From positions 137,691-201,690 of the forward strand of contig CAYPPG010000004.1 of the NCBI GenBank assembly GCA_964412555.1: a DNA stretch of 64,000 nt, given 5' to 3'. The notes below the pieces were generated by a model, which saw only the letters and a list, made by a program, of their open reading frames with translations, did not search any database and was not told where the DNA came from. This stretch comes from CAYPPG01 sp964412555. GTDB lineage: Bacteria; Hinthialibacterota; Hinthialibacteria; Hinthialibacterales; Hinthialibacteraceae. Shown piece by piece: positions 17,687 to 27,433 of the stretch (its first letter is position 1; each line of letters opens with the position of its first letter). Made by a program: the position numbers and the translations under genes.

Positions 17687-18763
17687 TCAAACCGGCATGC
17701 CTGAAGCACGGAGAACCGATTCCTGGACGGTGAGATCATGTTCCGGCGCATAATCCGGTTCCTTCTCTCCCCGAACGATTTTCGCCAAATCCATAAAATC
17801 CCCGTCATAGCGCCCGGATAAGGGCGGAAGGGTCATTTCTTGATATCCTCTCTCATACTGACCGCGTGGTTGAGATAAGGCCAGCAGCATTTTCGGTGGT
17901 TCAAGGGGGCGAATTTCGACTGTGCCTTCGGTTCCGCAAACGACAAACTGCCGGCGTTTCGTCCCGAATGGTTCAACAAGGGAACTGCGAATTGTCGCGG
18001 TCGCTTTCGGATATTCAAAGACCGCCAGTTGATTGTCGGCCAGATTGTCTTGCTCAGGGTGCATTTTACGGACATGTGCAGTAATAGAGTCCGCTTTCCC
18101 CATTACGGTCACTAGGGCATCGATCAGATGGCAGCCGAGTTCGAACATGGTTCCGCCTTCGAATTTTGATAGCTCACGCCGTTGCTGCTCACCGACTTTT
18201 TTCCCGATCACACCGGTGAGTTCGAAAATCTCTCCCAACCAGCCTTCGCGAACCGCTTGAAAACAGAATTGAAAAGCGGGATTGTAGCGGAACATATAGC
18301 CCATCTGGATCACGAGATTCTTACGAGATGCGTTGTCAAGCAACTCACGGAATGCGCTGAGCGATTCACCGGCCGGTTTATCAAGATGGATGTGAACTCC
18401 GGCGGATATACAGCGAGCAGCGGTTGGAACCAGTTCGGGAACTGCGGTTTCCACGGCAACAACCTGCAAGCCGGGGGTATTCAGAAGCTGCTCTTCCGAC
18501 ATCCAGCGAACGCCGCGGTAGGCTCCCTTCCCTTCCGCTTCTTTCCGCAATTCTTCATCTGGTTCCACGACACCAGCCAATTCAAATATGTCTGAAAATT
18601 TCCGGATGGTGGAGATTTTACCGGATGCATGAGCGTGCACGGTTCCAATCTGGCCGATCTTGATTTTCTCATTGGCGGAATGAACCATCTCATTATGAAT
18701 GATCGAAGCAGCCATCGATGCGGATAATATTTTTGTGAAATGTCGCCTACTCAGAGTCTCCAT
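17687..18763 (-). CDS. Gfo/Idh/MocA oxidoreductase with Tat-like signal
   Basis: The product is 358 residues from the ATG at 18763, with GGAGG 9 bases upstream. The N-terminus carries SRRHFTKI, a Tat-like motif. The NAD(P)-binding fold follows (KIKIGQIGTVHAHASGK), with a variant of the usual GxGxxG. The conserved Lys-Pro is in IHLDKPAGES. Residues 140-300 form the C-terminal substrate domain, including GGTMFELGCHLIDALV with the catalytic-type His. It starts 17 bases before the stop of the upstream glycosyltransferase gene, so the two are translationally coupled. A role in sugar or polyol oxidation is inferred from the family. Confidence 0.85.
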   Translation of the reverse strand: METLSRRHFTKILSASMAASIIHNEMVHSANEKIKIGQIGTVHAHASGKISTIRKFSDIFELAGVVEPDEELRKEAEGKGAYRGVRWMSEEQLLNTPGLQVVAVETAVPELVPTAARCISAGVHIHLDKPAGESLSAFRELLDNASRKNLVIQMGYMFRYNPAFQFCFQAVREGWLGEIFELTGVIGKKVGEQQRRELSKFEGGTMFELGCHLIDALVTVMGKADSITAHVRKMHPEQDNLADNQLAVFEYPKATATIRSSLVEPFGTKRRQFVVCGTEGTVEIRPLEPPKMLLALSQPRGQYERGYQEMTLPPLSGRYDGDFMDLAKIVRGEKEPDYAPEHDLTVQESVLRASGMPV

Positions 18764-20696
18764 CTTCTCTTTCCTCCATTCTTGGTACAACCTTCCAGAG
18801 TCCCACGTCGGTTTCTCCATACGAAAACACGGTCACGGGCAGAAAAATATCTGGGGGGTGCGTAAATAAGGTCTCTAGCATATCCACATCGGCATAGGAA
18901 TACAGCCATTTTCCCCGCACGACCATCAACCAGTCGCATTCTTGCCGGATGCAATACGTGTACAGATTATCCATCGTTTGCTCGCGGCGGGGAAGCCATA
19001 TTTTTCGCAGATAAGTACGGTCGAACAGATCGTATTTGGCCAAATAAAAATGGGAAGGCTCATTGGTCATCGGCGCATAGATGATATCACCGGGTTCGGT
19101 GTGCTCTTTCAAATAGGCCATGGCTTGATCATAGGGGATATAGGCTTCCTGCCAATTGCTAAAATTCACATAGGAACGGTCTCCCATCGGCCGGCCGACT
19201 TTCTCCAAATTTTGATGGCGATCCATGAAAAGGCAAGCCCAAATCAGATAGAGGGGTACAATCCCGTACAGCACAGCGGCTCGCACGGAACGCTGTTTCG
19301 GTACCCAATCACCGATGAAAATCGAGGCGGCAACGATCAACCCGACATAATACGGGAGCGCCTGCCGCACATTTTGATAGACCATCGTTTTGCAGGTCAA
19401 CACATAATGCACACCGATCCAACAAAGTAATAAAATGAAAAGCCGCCGGTATTTGGAGACAGCCAGATAGATAAATCCAACTGCAAAAAGAATCGCGACC
19501 GGCCAGGTCACGCCCAACGGGATCGCCTGCAGATTGGCGAGACACCGATCCAACGATAACGAGCTCAGCTTGTCGGGAACATCGGTGTTGAAAGCAGATA
19601 ATTTTAAATAGAGAATAATCGCGGCACTCGGCAGCATGCACGCCAAAATCGGTTGTAACCAAAAACGGCGGGGATCTTCTTTCTTCGGAACAACAAAGTC
19701 ATATACGGCCATCAACGTAAACGCCGGAACCACGCTGACCAGCGGATGTTTATACAATCCACCGAAGAGGGTAAATAAGACTCCAACAATCAGATTGTAG
19801 GCCGTTTTTTTCTCGGTATATCGTATTAGATGATAGAAGGAAGCCGCAACAAAAAACATTGTTCCTCCCTCGATCATATGCGTGTTGCCATAGTGAAAAA
19901 GCGGAGGAAGAAAGACGAATAATATGGCAGCAGTTTGTGCCGCCGCTTTCGTGCCGAACATTCGTGTCAAATGATAGAGATAAAATGCACCCCCGAAGGT
20001 GAATGCAATCTGCACCAGCCGGCCAATCCATTCATGCAAACCGAAAACAATGTAGAGCGGGATCAGATTCAATTTCGATACCGGGGGATACCGGAAAATG
20101 GGGCTTAAATCGCCGAATCGTTCCGGTATAGCAGTGGAAAGAATCACCGCACCATACAATCCGCTGATGCAAATCAAGAATAGAGTCATGCGTTTCCAGT
20201 GATGCATCATCCATGTTGAAATGTCTTGGAATCGGTCCTGGACACGTTTCCGGAAAGGAGAGTAAAAAAGTGCTACGATAAAAAATACGGATATAAAAGC
20301 GAAAATAGGCCGAATTGGAAAGCCGGTAAAAGACGACAAGGCCTTCACAAACCGCTCAGCGACGACAGCGGGAATCGCGGCGTGATCGATGGTATCCAGA
20401 CCAGCCAAAATGGGTTGGTTCAAAAAAGGTACATGAAGTAAAGTGGCTACTGAAAAAAGTGTCAGAAAAAAAGAGCGATCCGCGGGGAGTGGATCATCCT
20501 CCTGGGAAAGCACTTGAGTGCTCCGTACCAAAAAACGAAACAAGTAGGTACAAACCACCCATAAGAAAAGGATCACCACTAAAAGATAAGGACGAAAGGA
20601 GGAAGGATTCGGAACATACCATAAAGGATAGAAAACAAAACAAGCCCACCAACCGATGGAAAAAATGAAAAACAGTTTTGCATACCGATCCAACAT
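18747..20696 (-). CDS. Polytopic membrane glycosyltransferase (ArnT/PMT-like, GT39/GT83 type)
   Basis: The product is 649 residues with about 12 hydrophobic segments spread over residues 1-480, followed by a soluble C-terminal domain. The arrangement and motifs (FGDLSPIFRYPPVSKLNLIP, then HMIEGGTMFF) fit the dolichyl/undecaprenyl-phosphate-mannose type transferases. These use polyprenyl-phosphate sugars to glycosylate proteins or lipid A in the envelope. The C-terminal region (DIIYAPMTNEPSHFYLAKYD) is probably periplasmic. Its 3' end overlaps the Gfo/Idh gene. Donor and acceptor are unknown. Confidence 0.75.
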   Translation of the reverse strand: MLDRYAKLFFIFSIGWWACFVFYPLWYVPNPSSFRPYLLVVILFLWVVCTYLFRFLVRSTQVLSQEDDPLPADRSFFLTLFSVATLLHVPFLNQPILAGLDTIDHAAIPAVVAERFVKALSSFTGFPIRPIFAFISVFFIVALFYSPFRKRVQDRFQDISTWMMHHWKRMTLFLICISGLYGAVILSTAIPERFGDLSPIFRYPPVSKLNLIPLYIVFGLHEWIGRLVQIAFTFGGAFYLYHLTRMFGTKAAAQTAAILFVFLPPLFHYGNTHMIEGGTMFFVAASFYHLIRYTEKKTAYNLIVGVLFTLFGGLYKHPLVSVVPAFTLMAVYDFVVPKKEDPRRFWLQPILACMLPSAAIILYLKLSAFNTDVPDKLSSLSLDRCLANLQAIPLGVTWPVAILFAVGFIYLAVSKYRRLFILLLCWIGVHYVLTCKTMVYQNVRQALPYYVGLIVAASIFIGDWVPKQRSVRAAVLYGIVPLYLIWACLFMDRHQNLEKVGRPMGDRSYVNFSNWQEAYIPYDQAMAYLKEHTEPGDIIYAPMTNEPSHFYLAKYDLFDRTYLRKIWLPRREQTMDNLYTYCIRQECDWLMVVRGKWLYSYADVDMLETLFTHPPDIFLPVTVFSYGETDVGLWKVVPRMEEREDGDSE

Positions 20697-20733
20697 GTCT
20701 CCTCTTTTCTATTTTTGTGGGAAGTTTTTCTGT

Positions 20734-20873
20734 CACCCCTTCAGGGTGATGTGTTCGCATAATTTACCATTTCCAGGGGCGTTGCCCACTGGCTGTCATC
20801 TACCACCCTTTCAGGGTGAGGTTTAATCCTTGTTTCCCATCTCTAGGGGCGTTGCCCGCTTTATTTGAATCCT
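20734..20873. repeat. Two tandem copies of a ~70-bp palindromic unit
   Basis: Each unit holds CACCC(C/T)TTCAGGGTG followed about 30 bases later by AGGGGCGTTGCCC. Copies begin at 20734 and 20804. They sit in the gap between threonine synthase and the glycosyltransferase. Confidence 0.75.
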
Positions 20874-20932
20874 GCTCGCTTCTACCCACAATCGTCGGAC
20901 AGCTTCCTGATATTCCGTTAAGTTGCCCACTT

Positions 20933-22315
20933 CTACCACTCGTCAATCACTGATTCGACTGCTTCTACACTTCCTTGAGCAACGCGGAAATTGTTGGCGT
21001 AGGTTGCATTTTTGGCGCTTGTATGATATTCCGCTGCGGTTTCGGAGAATTTCAGGCCTGTTGCGGTGCTAATGACGGCGACAGTGTCGCTTTCTTTCAC
21101 GGTCCCATCGCTTCTCGCCTGGAACAAAGCGGAGAGAGCGATCCCGGTCTGGGGGCAAATATCCACCCCGCCGCGCGTGATGGCCATTTGAGCATCCTGA
21201 ATTTCATCTTCAGACGCTCTATAAAAATGGGCATCAAACTCTTCGACCAGCATCGCGACACGGGGAAAGGAAACGGGATCGCATATATTGGCAGCCGAGG
21301 CAACGCTGGGTTGATGCTTGCCCGGCTTGTAAGCTTCCGGAGAACGGCCGTTCTCATCCCAACGCACAAGCGTGTCGCAGACCTGCGCCTGTCCGACAAG
21401 AATACCCGGCAGGTGGTCGATCAGTCCATGCAGATGAGCGCGTTTCAGTCCCATCAGGAGAGCGGTCAGGTTGCCGGCGTTGCCGACGGGTATCGCAATC
21501 CAATCGGGAGTCGTCCAGCGAAGATCCTGGCAGACTTCCAGCCCGATGGTTTCCTGGCCGGCGACACGGAACGCGTTTTTGGAATTGACCAACACCAATT
21601 CCGGATGGGTGGCGCTGAATTGCTGGATGATTTTCATACAACCATCGAATCCATCTGGATGGTCGACGGCAATGACTTTGGCTCCGAACTTCAATGCCTG
21701 TGTCAATTGAGCGACGGAAATTTTGTTATGCGGCACTAATATAATGCAATCGAGCCGGTCGCGCGCATAGGCGGCATAGGCGGCAGCGGCAGCGGAAGTG
21801 TCGCCGGTGGATGCACAACAAACTCCTGTAATCCCCAACTGCGGATACCCCAATTGCAGCCGCAGCACTTCGCTGACGGCGACGGACATGCCTCGATCCT
21901 TGAAACTGCCGCTGGGATTTTGACCTTCAAGCTTCAAAAACGTGGGGCCGATCCCTAACTTGTTGCGCAGCCAGTCGGGTACTTCGAACAAATCCGTGCA
22001 TCCTTCGAACAATGCCATGCAGGCTTCGTACGGAAAACCGGGAAGGATAAAATCCCGCCATTCGAAAACACCGGAACCGGTGGGATAATCCCGCGCTGTT
22101 TCACTCCAGCGTATACTGTCGAAATGGCGCCGCGCCCGTTTGTCTCTGCCAATAACAGAAGAGATGTATTCTTCATCGCGTTCAACCAATAGCAATCCAC
22201 CACATCCTTCCCGCGTGCAGGTATAGGTAAATCGATCTGTGGGATAAGGGGTTGAACATGCGATACATTTTTGGTGATATCGTACCTCTTGGGCTTGCAT
22301 TGGAGCTGTTACCAT
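20933..22315 (-). CDS. thrC: Threonine synthase
   Basis: The product is 460 residues, within the usual range. A zinc-ribbon-like start (CIACSTPYP then CTREGCGG) is typical of one thrC subgroup. The PLP-binding Lys lies in NPSGSFKDRG near residue 140; SSTGDTSAA-like CCASTGDTSAAAAAY and the Gly-rich PVGNAGN loop bind phosphate. It converts O-phosphohomoserine to threonine in the cytoplasm. No other threonine genes are nearby. The start at 22315 is preceded by GGGGTAAAAAATC; an ATG five codons later is an alternative. Confidence 0.92.
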   Translation of the reverse strand: MVTAPMQAQEVRYHQKCIACSTPYPTDRFTYTCTREGCGGLLLVERDEEYISSVIGRDKRARRHFDSIRWSETARDYPTGSGVFEWRDFILPGFPYEACMALFEGCTDLFEVPDWLRNKLGIGPTFLKLEGQNPSGSFKDRGMSVAVSEVLRLQLGYPQLGITGVCCASTGDTSAAAAAYAAYARDRLDCIILVPHNKISVAQLTQALKFGAKVIAVDHPDGFDGCMKIIQQFSATHPELVLVNSKNAFRVAGQETIGLEVCQDLRWTTPDWIAIPVGNAGNLTALLMGLKRAHLHGLIDHLPGILVGQAQVCDTLVRWDENGRSPEAYKPGKHQPSVASAANICDPVSFPRVAMLVEEFDAHFYRASEDEIQDAQMAITRGGVDICPQTGIALSALFQARSDGTVKESDTVAVISTATGLKFSETAAEYHTSAKNATYANNFRVAQGSVEAVESVIDEW

Positions 22316-22729
22316 GATTTTTTACCCCGGTTTTTTAAAATCATATATTTGCCGATTACCGGCTGTTGAATCCTTTCAAACATTCCTAATGATAAATTAA
22401 CTCGAAATAGTCAATTGTAAAAGCATTTGGATGCTAAAATAACACTATTTTCCCCTCTTCAACCCGCTCCGGCCTTGCTGATCTGAATCGTATTCGATGT
22501 ATTCTATTCGAATAAGGGGGATTGAGATAAAATTACATGATTGTCATTTTCAATGTAACCCAGGAAAGGAAAAATCCGTTTAAATCATAGAAGTTTCTTT
22601 TTACCGGATTCACGATGATAATGAATGAAAAAAGCCGGCATCGATTCCTGCGCAGCCATGGACATTTCCCGTTTCGTAATTATCGTCATTTGTGTTGGCT
22701 TATTGGATCATAATACAGGAAGGATAATA
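22316..22729. other. Divergent intergenic region
   Basis: This region separates thrC from the phosphodiester glycosidase gene and should hold both promoters. A 10-base perfect palindrome TATTCGAATA lies at 22505-22514. No gene or riboswitch is visible. Confidence 0.4.
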
Positions 22730-23620
22730 ATGAACAAGCGACTACAGTGGATAGAGAAATCGATTATCTCTTTCGGATATGTACTTATTTTATCGATTCT
22801 ATTCGTTTCTCATCTCCATGCCGAACCTTGGTGGTCCTCAGAAACTATTGAACTAGAGAAAAAAGTGGCGGAAGGAATTCACTATCGCCAAGTTCATTAT
22901 CAGACTGCAATGAGTGAACCGGTGCGTGCACATATACTGGATGTAACCGGTATTGGAGAGCGTTATTTATTTGGTGTCTTGGGAAGTTATGGCGCCTTGA
23001 TCCCACCGACTGATTTTGCCGAATATTCCGACGCTCTCGTTGTGGTGAATGGTGGATACTTCTCCACACGGCCTAACCGCGCTCTAGGATTGGTGGTTGC
23101 CCATGGAAAAGTACTGTATCCCCCGCACTCCGGTAATCACATACGAGGCGCCATTGGATTTTATCCGCAAGGCATTCTGGTGGATTGGATCGGGCCGGAA
23201 GATATTCAAGACAATCGAATCGTATCCAAGAAAGAGCACTGGAATTCCTGCTATGCGGCTTTAGGGGCCGGTCCCGTGTTGGTCAAAAGCGGGAGATCTC
23301 GAGTGCAGAACGATGAAGAAGGATTCAACTTCGTACAGCGTGCTCCGCGAACCGCTATCGGGAAAACGCATGATGAGCGAGTGATTCTCATGGTGATCGA
23401 CGGCCGGCAGCCGGATTGGAGCGCCGGAGTCACTCTCGGAGAACTGGCAGAATTGTTTCTCGCCTTGGAAACGAAAGAAGCGTTGAATCTCGATGGAGGG
23501 GGATCTTCCGTAATGGTGATTGAAGAACAAATCGTCAACCATCCTTCTGATAAAACGCTGTTGGGAGCATTCGGGCAGGAACGGCCGGTCGCGAATGTCG
23601 TCGCCCTGCTTAAAAAATAA
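22730..23620 (+). CDS. Exported phosphodiester glycosidase (NAGPA / DUF2233 family)
   Basis: The product is 296 residues from the ATG at 22730, which follows AGGAAGGATAATA; 35 codons of open frame upstream lack a ribosome site. A signal peptide or anchor covers residues 10-30. Family motifs are clear: VVNGGYFS near residue 105, RTAIGKT, VIDGRQPDWSAGVTL, and LNLDGGGSSVMV with its Gly run near residue 255. The family includes the human enzyme that removes N-acetylglucosamine from phosphodiester-linked glycans, and bacterial members are exported. A small membrane protein follows 42 bases downstream and may be co-transcribed. Confidence 0.85.
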   Translation: MNKRLQWIEKSIISFGYVLILSILFVSHLHAEPWWSSETIELEKKVAEGIHYRQVHYQTAMSEPVRAHILDVTGIGERYLFGVLGSYGALIPPTDFAEYSDALVVVNGGYFSTRPNRALGLVVAHGKVLYPPHSGNHIRGAIGFYPQGILVDWIGPEDIQDNRIVSKKEHWNSCYAALGAGPVLVKSGRSRVQNDEEGFNFVQRAPRTAIGKTHDERVILMVIDGRQPDWSAGVTLGELAELFLALETKEALNLDGGGSSVMVIEEQIVNHPSDKTLLGAFGQERPVANVVALLKK

Positions 23621-23662
23621 TTTTACCTCTTCATCGAAAATTCAAATAGAAAGCTGGCAAAA

Positions 23663-24139
23663 ATGAAATATTTTTTCCCCATCATCTCCACGCTTGTTTT
23701 ACTCGCCATAGTCGCGTGGTTTCTATTGACTTTCGTATTAATTTCCGATAAAGAGCGAATCTTAAAAACGCTTGAAAAAGGAAGGCTTGCAGTGGAAAGC
23801 GGTTCCATTCTTGCTCTGAGCAATATTCTTGCGGCGGATTATGTCGATAGCAGCGGCATGGACAAAGCAATGGTATTGCGAGTTCTGCAAGACTTATTTC
23901 AAAAAACCGAAAATCGCCAGATTCAATTTGTCGAAACTTCAGTCAAGGTAGAAGACAATCACGCCGAAGCCAAAGTAGAATATGTATTTCACACGGAGGG
24001 TACCGTCAGTGATGCCCGGCTCAACAAATTCCTTCATAACAAAAAACCACAAGCCCAAACAATCGATGTATCATTCATCAAAGATGGCCGCAGATGGTTG
24101 ATTGTGCGCACAGCCCATAATATTGCCCCTTCCTTTTGA
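23663..24139 (+). CDS. Membrane-anchored small protein, possibly NTF2/SnoaL-like
   Basis: The product is 158 residues. A single hydrophobic N-terminal segment (IISTLVLLAIVAWFLLTFVL) anchors or exports it. The rest has the alternating helix and beta pattern of NTF2/SnoaL-like cones: a helical start (ERILKTLEKGRLAVES), then strands ending in VSFIKDGRRWLIVRT. No catalytic residues can be assigned. It follows the phosphodiester glycosidase gene closely on the same strand. The ribosome site is weak. Confidence 0.55.
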   Translation: MKYFFPIISTLVLLAIVAWFLLTFVLISDKERILKTLEKGRLAVESGSILALSNILAADYVDSSGMDKAMVLRVLQDLFQKTENRQIQFVETSVKVEDNHAEAKVEYVFHTEGTVSDARLNKFLHNKKPQAQTIDVSFIKDGRRWLIVRTAHNIAPSF

Positions 24140-24198
24140 AACGCTTTTACTGTTTTGTCACCATACAATCTTCAATGATGTATCGTTTTTCTGACAAT

Positions 24199-25779
24199 TT
24201 ATTGAGCATTGACCCAAATCGGGCTTGTCCAAGCCAGGTCGCCGTTGTTTTGTACAACCCGCGCATAATACCAATCCTCAGTATCATCCTCCTGCCAATC
24301 CGTAAAAAGGACATTGGCGTGATAAGAGGGAGCAAAAACAAGTCGGTGAAACAATACAGATTCGCTGGTAAAGGGGCCGGTAAATTCAACATCACTGCTC
24401 AACGCTAAATCGGAAAGAGATTTCACTACCGTCATTTTAGTTGGTTGTGTAACATTCATTCTCAGCTTCGTATCGGGATTCACTTCCAGTTTAAGAACGA
24501 TTGAATTGGTGGCCAGATCGGCAACCGCCTCCTTTCTCGACGTATACGAACGGATATGGCAAGATGTTTCTGTTATGCGATCAATACGGTTGCGCCGTTT
24601 CTCATCATAGGGTCCGGAACGAAAATTCCCTAAAATATCGATCATCTTACCACTCTCAATTTCTAGTTGAAAATCCCAGTCGCAGATCCGCGCCATTTCC
24701 AAATCCCCCCATGGTCCCCACCCGAATTCTATGCGGCAAAGTACCGGTTCATCCCAAACCGGCAGATCACGACTCTCATCAACCGGAAAAGAACGGTGAA
24801 TCACTCGATTATTCTTGATCAATTCAATGCGGTCAATTTCATACCATCCTTCCGCTTGAATCGAGATTTCACGGCGGCTGCTCGAAGGAATTTCTTCACC
24901 CATCCAATGGCCGTTCAAGCGAAAAGCGAGTTGGATTCGGTCACCGGTAACTGCATAAGTACGCCGTGAACGGAGCGCTTCAAAAATCCCTTCCCGTGTC
25001 AAATTCTTGGCATACAAACCTGTTATACCGTGTTTATATGCGCCCGGATATCCGCGATGATCATCCGAGCTGGCAGTTACTCCCACGCGAACACCTCGGC
25101 TAAGCAGCGATCTCATGGTATTGGATGTTACTCTCCCCCCCATGCTGTGTCGCAGATAACGATAGGGGCCTCGGTCATGTTCAGCGCTTCCATGTTCGGA
25201 GAAAAATTCCACAACCGGGGAGACCTCCGGATCCAGATAATCAAAATTCGCGCCACGCCACCCCGTCAGATAAGCGGGATGATGCGGAATAATGAGAGCG
25301 CCCTTTTCTTTGGCATACTCCTGCAATTCCTTCACATGATCAAAATACCGTAGGGGAGTATCGGTTTCGGAAGGATAGTAAATGCAATAATCCCCAAAAT
25401 GGCTGGAATGCCATTCATAGGCGATCAAAGGCACGAAAGAACCTGGCTCATAGTATTCTTTCGCCAATCGTTCTACAAGCGGCCAATTTTGGCGAAGAAC
25501 CGCGAATCCATCAATCCATTTTTGATGCTTGTTTTCCGGCATAACTGGCATGTCATGCCATTGCGCATGTCCGGTAAACGCAAAAAAATCCAAATGGCTT
25601 TGTGCTATGTCATACGCACGTTCCAAACTCCCTTTGGCATATCCCACTTCATTGTGATTGTGGATATCTCCCCAATAGAGTTTCAATGAATCTGCATCGG
25701 CCTCTGGGAGTAATAACGTAAGCCATACTATGAGAGTGGTAAATCGGCCAGTTCTGTTGAAGTTTTTGTAATTCGTCAT
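24199..25779 (-). CDS. Exported DUF3604 protein with PHP-like metal site
   Basis: The product is 526 residues from the ATG at 25779, with GGGGAGAAAG directly upstream. A signal peptide covers residues 10-30. The DUF3604 pattern is clear: YWGDIHNHNEVGYAKG, FFAFTGHAQWHD, LIAYEWHSSHFGDYCIYYP, ALIIPHHPAY and TASSDDHRGYPG. The Asp/His groups resemble the metal-binding residues of PHP-type amidohydrolases. A C-terminal beta-rich domain follows from about residue 330. The biochemical role is not established, though genes of this family often lie near sulfatases and glycan genes. The 92-residue gene lies just upstream. Confidence 0.8.
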   Translation of the reverse strand: MTNYKNFNRTGRFTTLIVWLTLLLPEADADSLKLYWGDIHNHNEVGYAKGSLERAYDIAQSHLDFFAFTGHAQWHDMPVMPENKHQKWIDGFAVLRQNWPLVERLAKEYYEPGSFVPLIAYEWHSSHFGDYCIYYPSETDTPLRYFDHVKELQEYAKEKGALIIPHHPAYLTGWRGANFDYLDPEVSPVVEFFSEHGSAEHDRGPYRYLRHSMGGRVTSNTMRSLLSRGVRVGVTASSDDHRGYPGAYKHGITGLYAKNLTREGIFEALRSRRTYAVTGDRIQLAFRLNGHWMGEEIPSSSRREISIQAEGWYEIDRIELIKNNRVIHRSFPVDESRDLPVWDEPVLCRIEFGWGPWGDLEMARICDWDFQLEIESGKMIDILGNFRSGPYDEKRRNRIDRITETSCHIRSYTSRKEAVADLATNSIVLKLEVNPDTKLRMNVTQPTKMTVVKSLSDLALSSDVEFTGPFTSESVLFHRLVFAPSYHANVLFTDWQEDDTEDWYYARVVQNNGDLAWTSPIWVNAQ

Positions 25780-25818
25780 ACTTTCTCCCCTACTCATCAG
25801 AACAGTTCTTCCCAACTT

Positions 25819-26097
25819 TTATTTCAACTTATCCTCAGTATCCGAATGATCGTGTAGTTCAGCCCAGATCACTTCGGCTGTTTCGCAAAGTGAGCGGATT
25901 TCACGAATTGCATCTTTATCCTCTCCCGACAAGTCTTGATCGGTCTTGCGATATGCTACCGATATTTTGATACGGCGAAGATTATAGATACAATCGGCAA
26001 CCGCCAACGAAAGTTTCATATCCCGCGTATATTCAGCGTTCATGCGATGATAATAGCTTTTGGCTCGTTCCAGAAATGTTTTTATGTCATCTCTCAT
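25819..26097 (-). CDS. Small helical protein of unknown function
   Basis: The product is 92 residues, entirely helical and charged, without signal peptide (FLERAKSYYHRMNAEYTRDM, EDKDAIREIRSLCETAEVIW). I recognise no family. It is 39 bases upstream of the DUF3604 start on the same strand, so co-transcription is plausible. The start has only a weak GGGAAA site. Confidence 0.5.
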   Translation of the reverse strand: MRDDIKTFLERAKSYYHRMNAEYTRDMKLSLAVADCIYNLRRIKISVAYRKTDQDLSGEDKDAIREIRSLCETAEVIWAELHDHSDTEDKLK

Positions 26098-26455
26098 GGT
26101 TTCCCGTTAAACAATGAATCAAGTTACGTTCTCCGTATCATTCAAATAGATACGATTGAATTTGAGATAGCCACACAATCCGCTTTCGTTCAGACAAGGT
26201 GTTTATAGGATAGTGTTCTTATCTTTCTTTTTCCAACCCAAGAAGAGGGCATAACAATGAAAAAAACGTATTGATCGGGCCAACTTGGATTTTCATCCAT
26301 TCCAGGATGGCAAATAAGCATACTCTTTCCAATCCGATCATACTATCCCCGATTCCGATTCTATGCTCCATCGACGCTGGAAACTTCTCTCATGTTATTG
26401 TAAAGTCATTCATTGAAAAGTGGTTGCAATTGTATGGGAGACAAAGGAAACAATC
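26098..26455. other. Divergent intergenic region
   Basis: The region lies between two divergent genes and should hold both promoters. I see no convincing gene, repeat or structured RNA in it. Confidence 0.35.
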
Positions 26456-27322
26456 ATGAACACACCGCATAACAAAAATTTTACCCTCCGAAAAATGAAT
26501 GAAGACGATTTCCCCCATTGCCAATGGCTGCGGGAACAGGTCGGTTGGAATCAAACCCTAAACGATTGGAAACGTTTTCTATCCTATGATCCCGAAGGCT
26601 GCTTCGTCGCAGAAAAAGATGGAACGGTAGTAGGGACGGCTTGTACGATTCCCTATGAAAACCGTTTTGGATGGATTGCCATGGTCATCGTCGACCCGGG
26701 GCAGCGCAGGCTTGGAATCGGTACCGCCTTGCTCCATGCGGGTTTCAACCATCTGGAGAATAAAGGTCTTACAGTCAAGTTGGATGCCACCCCCGACGGG
26801 AAACTCCTCTACGATACACTCGGTTTTCAAGATGAATACGGATTAGCGCGGTGGGAAGGGGAAGCGGTTACTGTTCCTGCGCCAACATCAAACTGTAAGC
26901 CATTGAGACTGCAGGTTCTCGACCAATGGGACGCCTATGACGCCCCCATATTCGGTGCTTCCCGAAAACAAGTGTTGGAATCCTACCTTCAATTTTATCC
27001 CAGTCTTGGATTTGCCATCGAAGAACAAGGGAAAATACGCGGTTATATCTTGGCGCGTGAAGGAACCAACGCTTTTCATGTGGGTCCATGGGTTGCGGAT
27101 GAACCCGAAATGGCCGTCGATCTCTTTCACATGCTGATTTCAACACGCAATCCTCAACGAGTGTTTATCGATATTCTCGATCCGAATCCCCATATTCACA
27201 CAATTCTCGAATCATTTGGATTTCATCAACAACGGCCATTTATTCGAATGTATCGCGGCAAAAACCTATGGCCGGGAATACCGGAATTGATCTACGGAAT
27301 CACGGGTCCGGAATTAGGCTAG
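26456..27322 (+). CDS. Two-domain GNAT acetyltransferase
   Basis: The product is 288 residues from the ATG at 26456, which follows AAAGGAAACAATC. Residues 1-140 form a GNAT domain; the acetyl-CoA loop is VDPGQRRLGIGTALLH. Residues 150-285 form a second, diverged GNAT-like domain (RGYILAREGTNAFHVGPWVA, then FIDILDPNPH). This two-domain layout is seen in the YitH-type acetyltransferases. The substrate is unknown. It is isolated from its neighbours. Confidence 0.8.
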   Translation: MNTPHNKNFTLRKMNEDDFPHCQWLREQVGWNQTLNDWKRFLSYDPEGCFVAEKDGTVVGTACTIPYENRFGWIAMVIVDPGQRRLGIGTALLHAGFNHLENKGLTVKLDATPDGKLLYDTLGFQDEYGLARWEGEAVTVPAPTSNCKPLRLQVLDQWDAYDAPIFGASRKQVLESYLQFYPSLGFAIEEQGKIRGYILAREGTNAFHVGPWVADEPEMAVDLFHMLISTRNPQRVFIDILDPNPHIHTILESFGFHQQRPFIRMYRGKNLWPGIPELIYGITGPELG

Positions 27323-27349
27323 TATGACTCCATGGTAATAAAGCAAAAA

Positions 27350-27396
27350 ATCCCTATTTACCGTCAATTTCCAGGAAATCGCAGGTAAAGAGGGAT
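27350..27396. terminator. Long hairpin with T-run on the minus strand
   Basis: ATCCCTATTTACC (27350-27362) pairs with GGTAAAGAGGGAT (27384-27396) with one mismatch. On the minus strand the stem is followed by six T (27344-27349), so it can end transcripts from the HU gene. It may also serve the convergent acetyltransferase gene. Confidence 0.65.
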
Positions 27397-27433
27397 AAAA
27401 GCATATACAGATTAATACGAGAAGGAATCAACA

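Noticed and set aside
20975..21739. 254-residue plus-strand frame
   Set aside because: It is antisense to threonine synthase, whose motifs are intact on the other strand.
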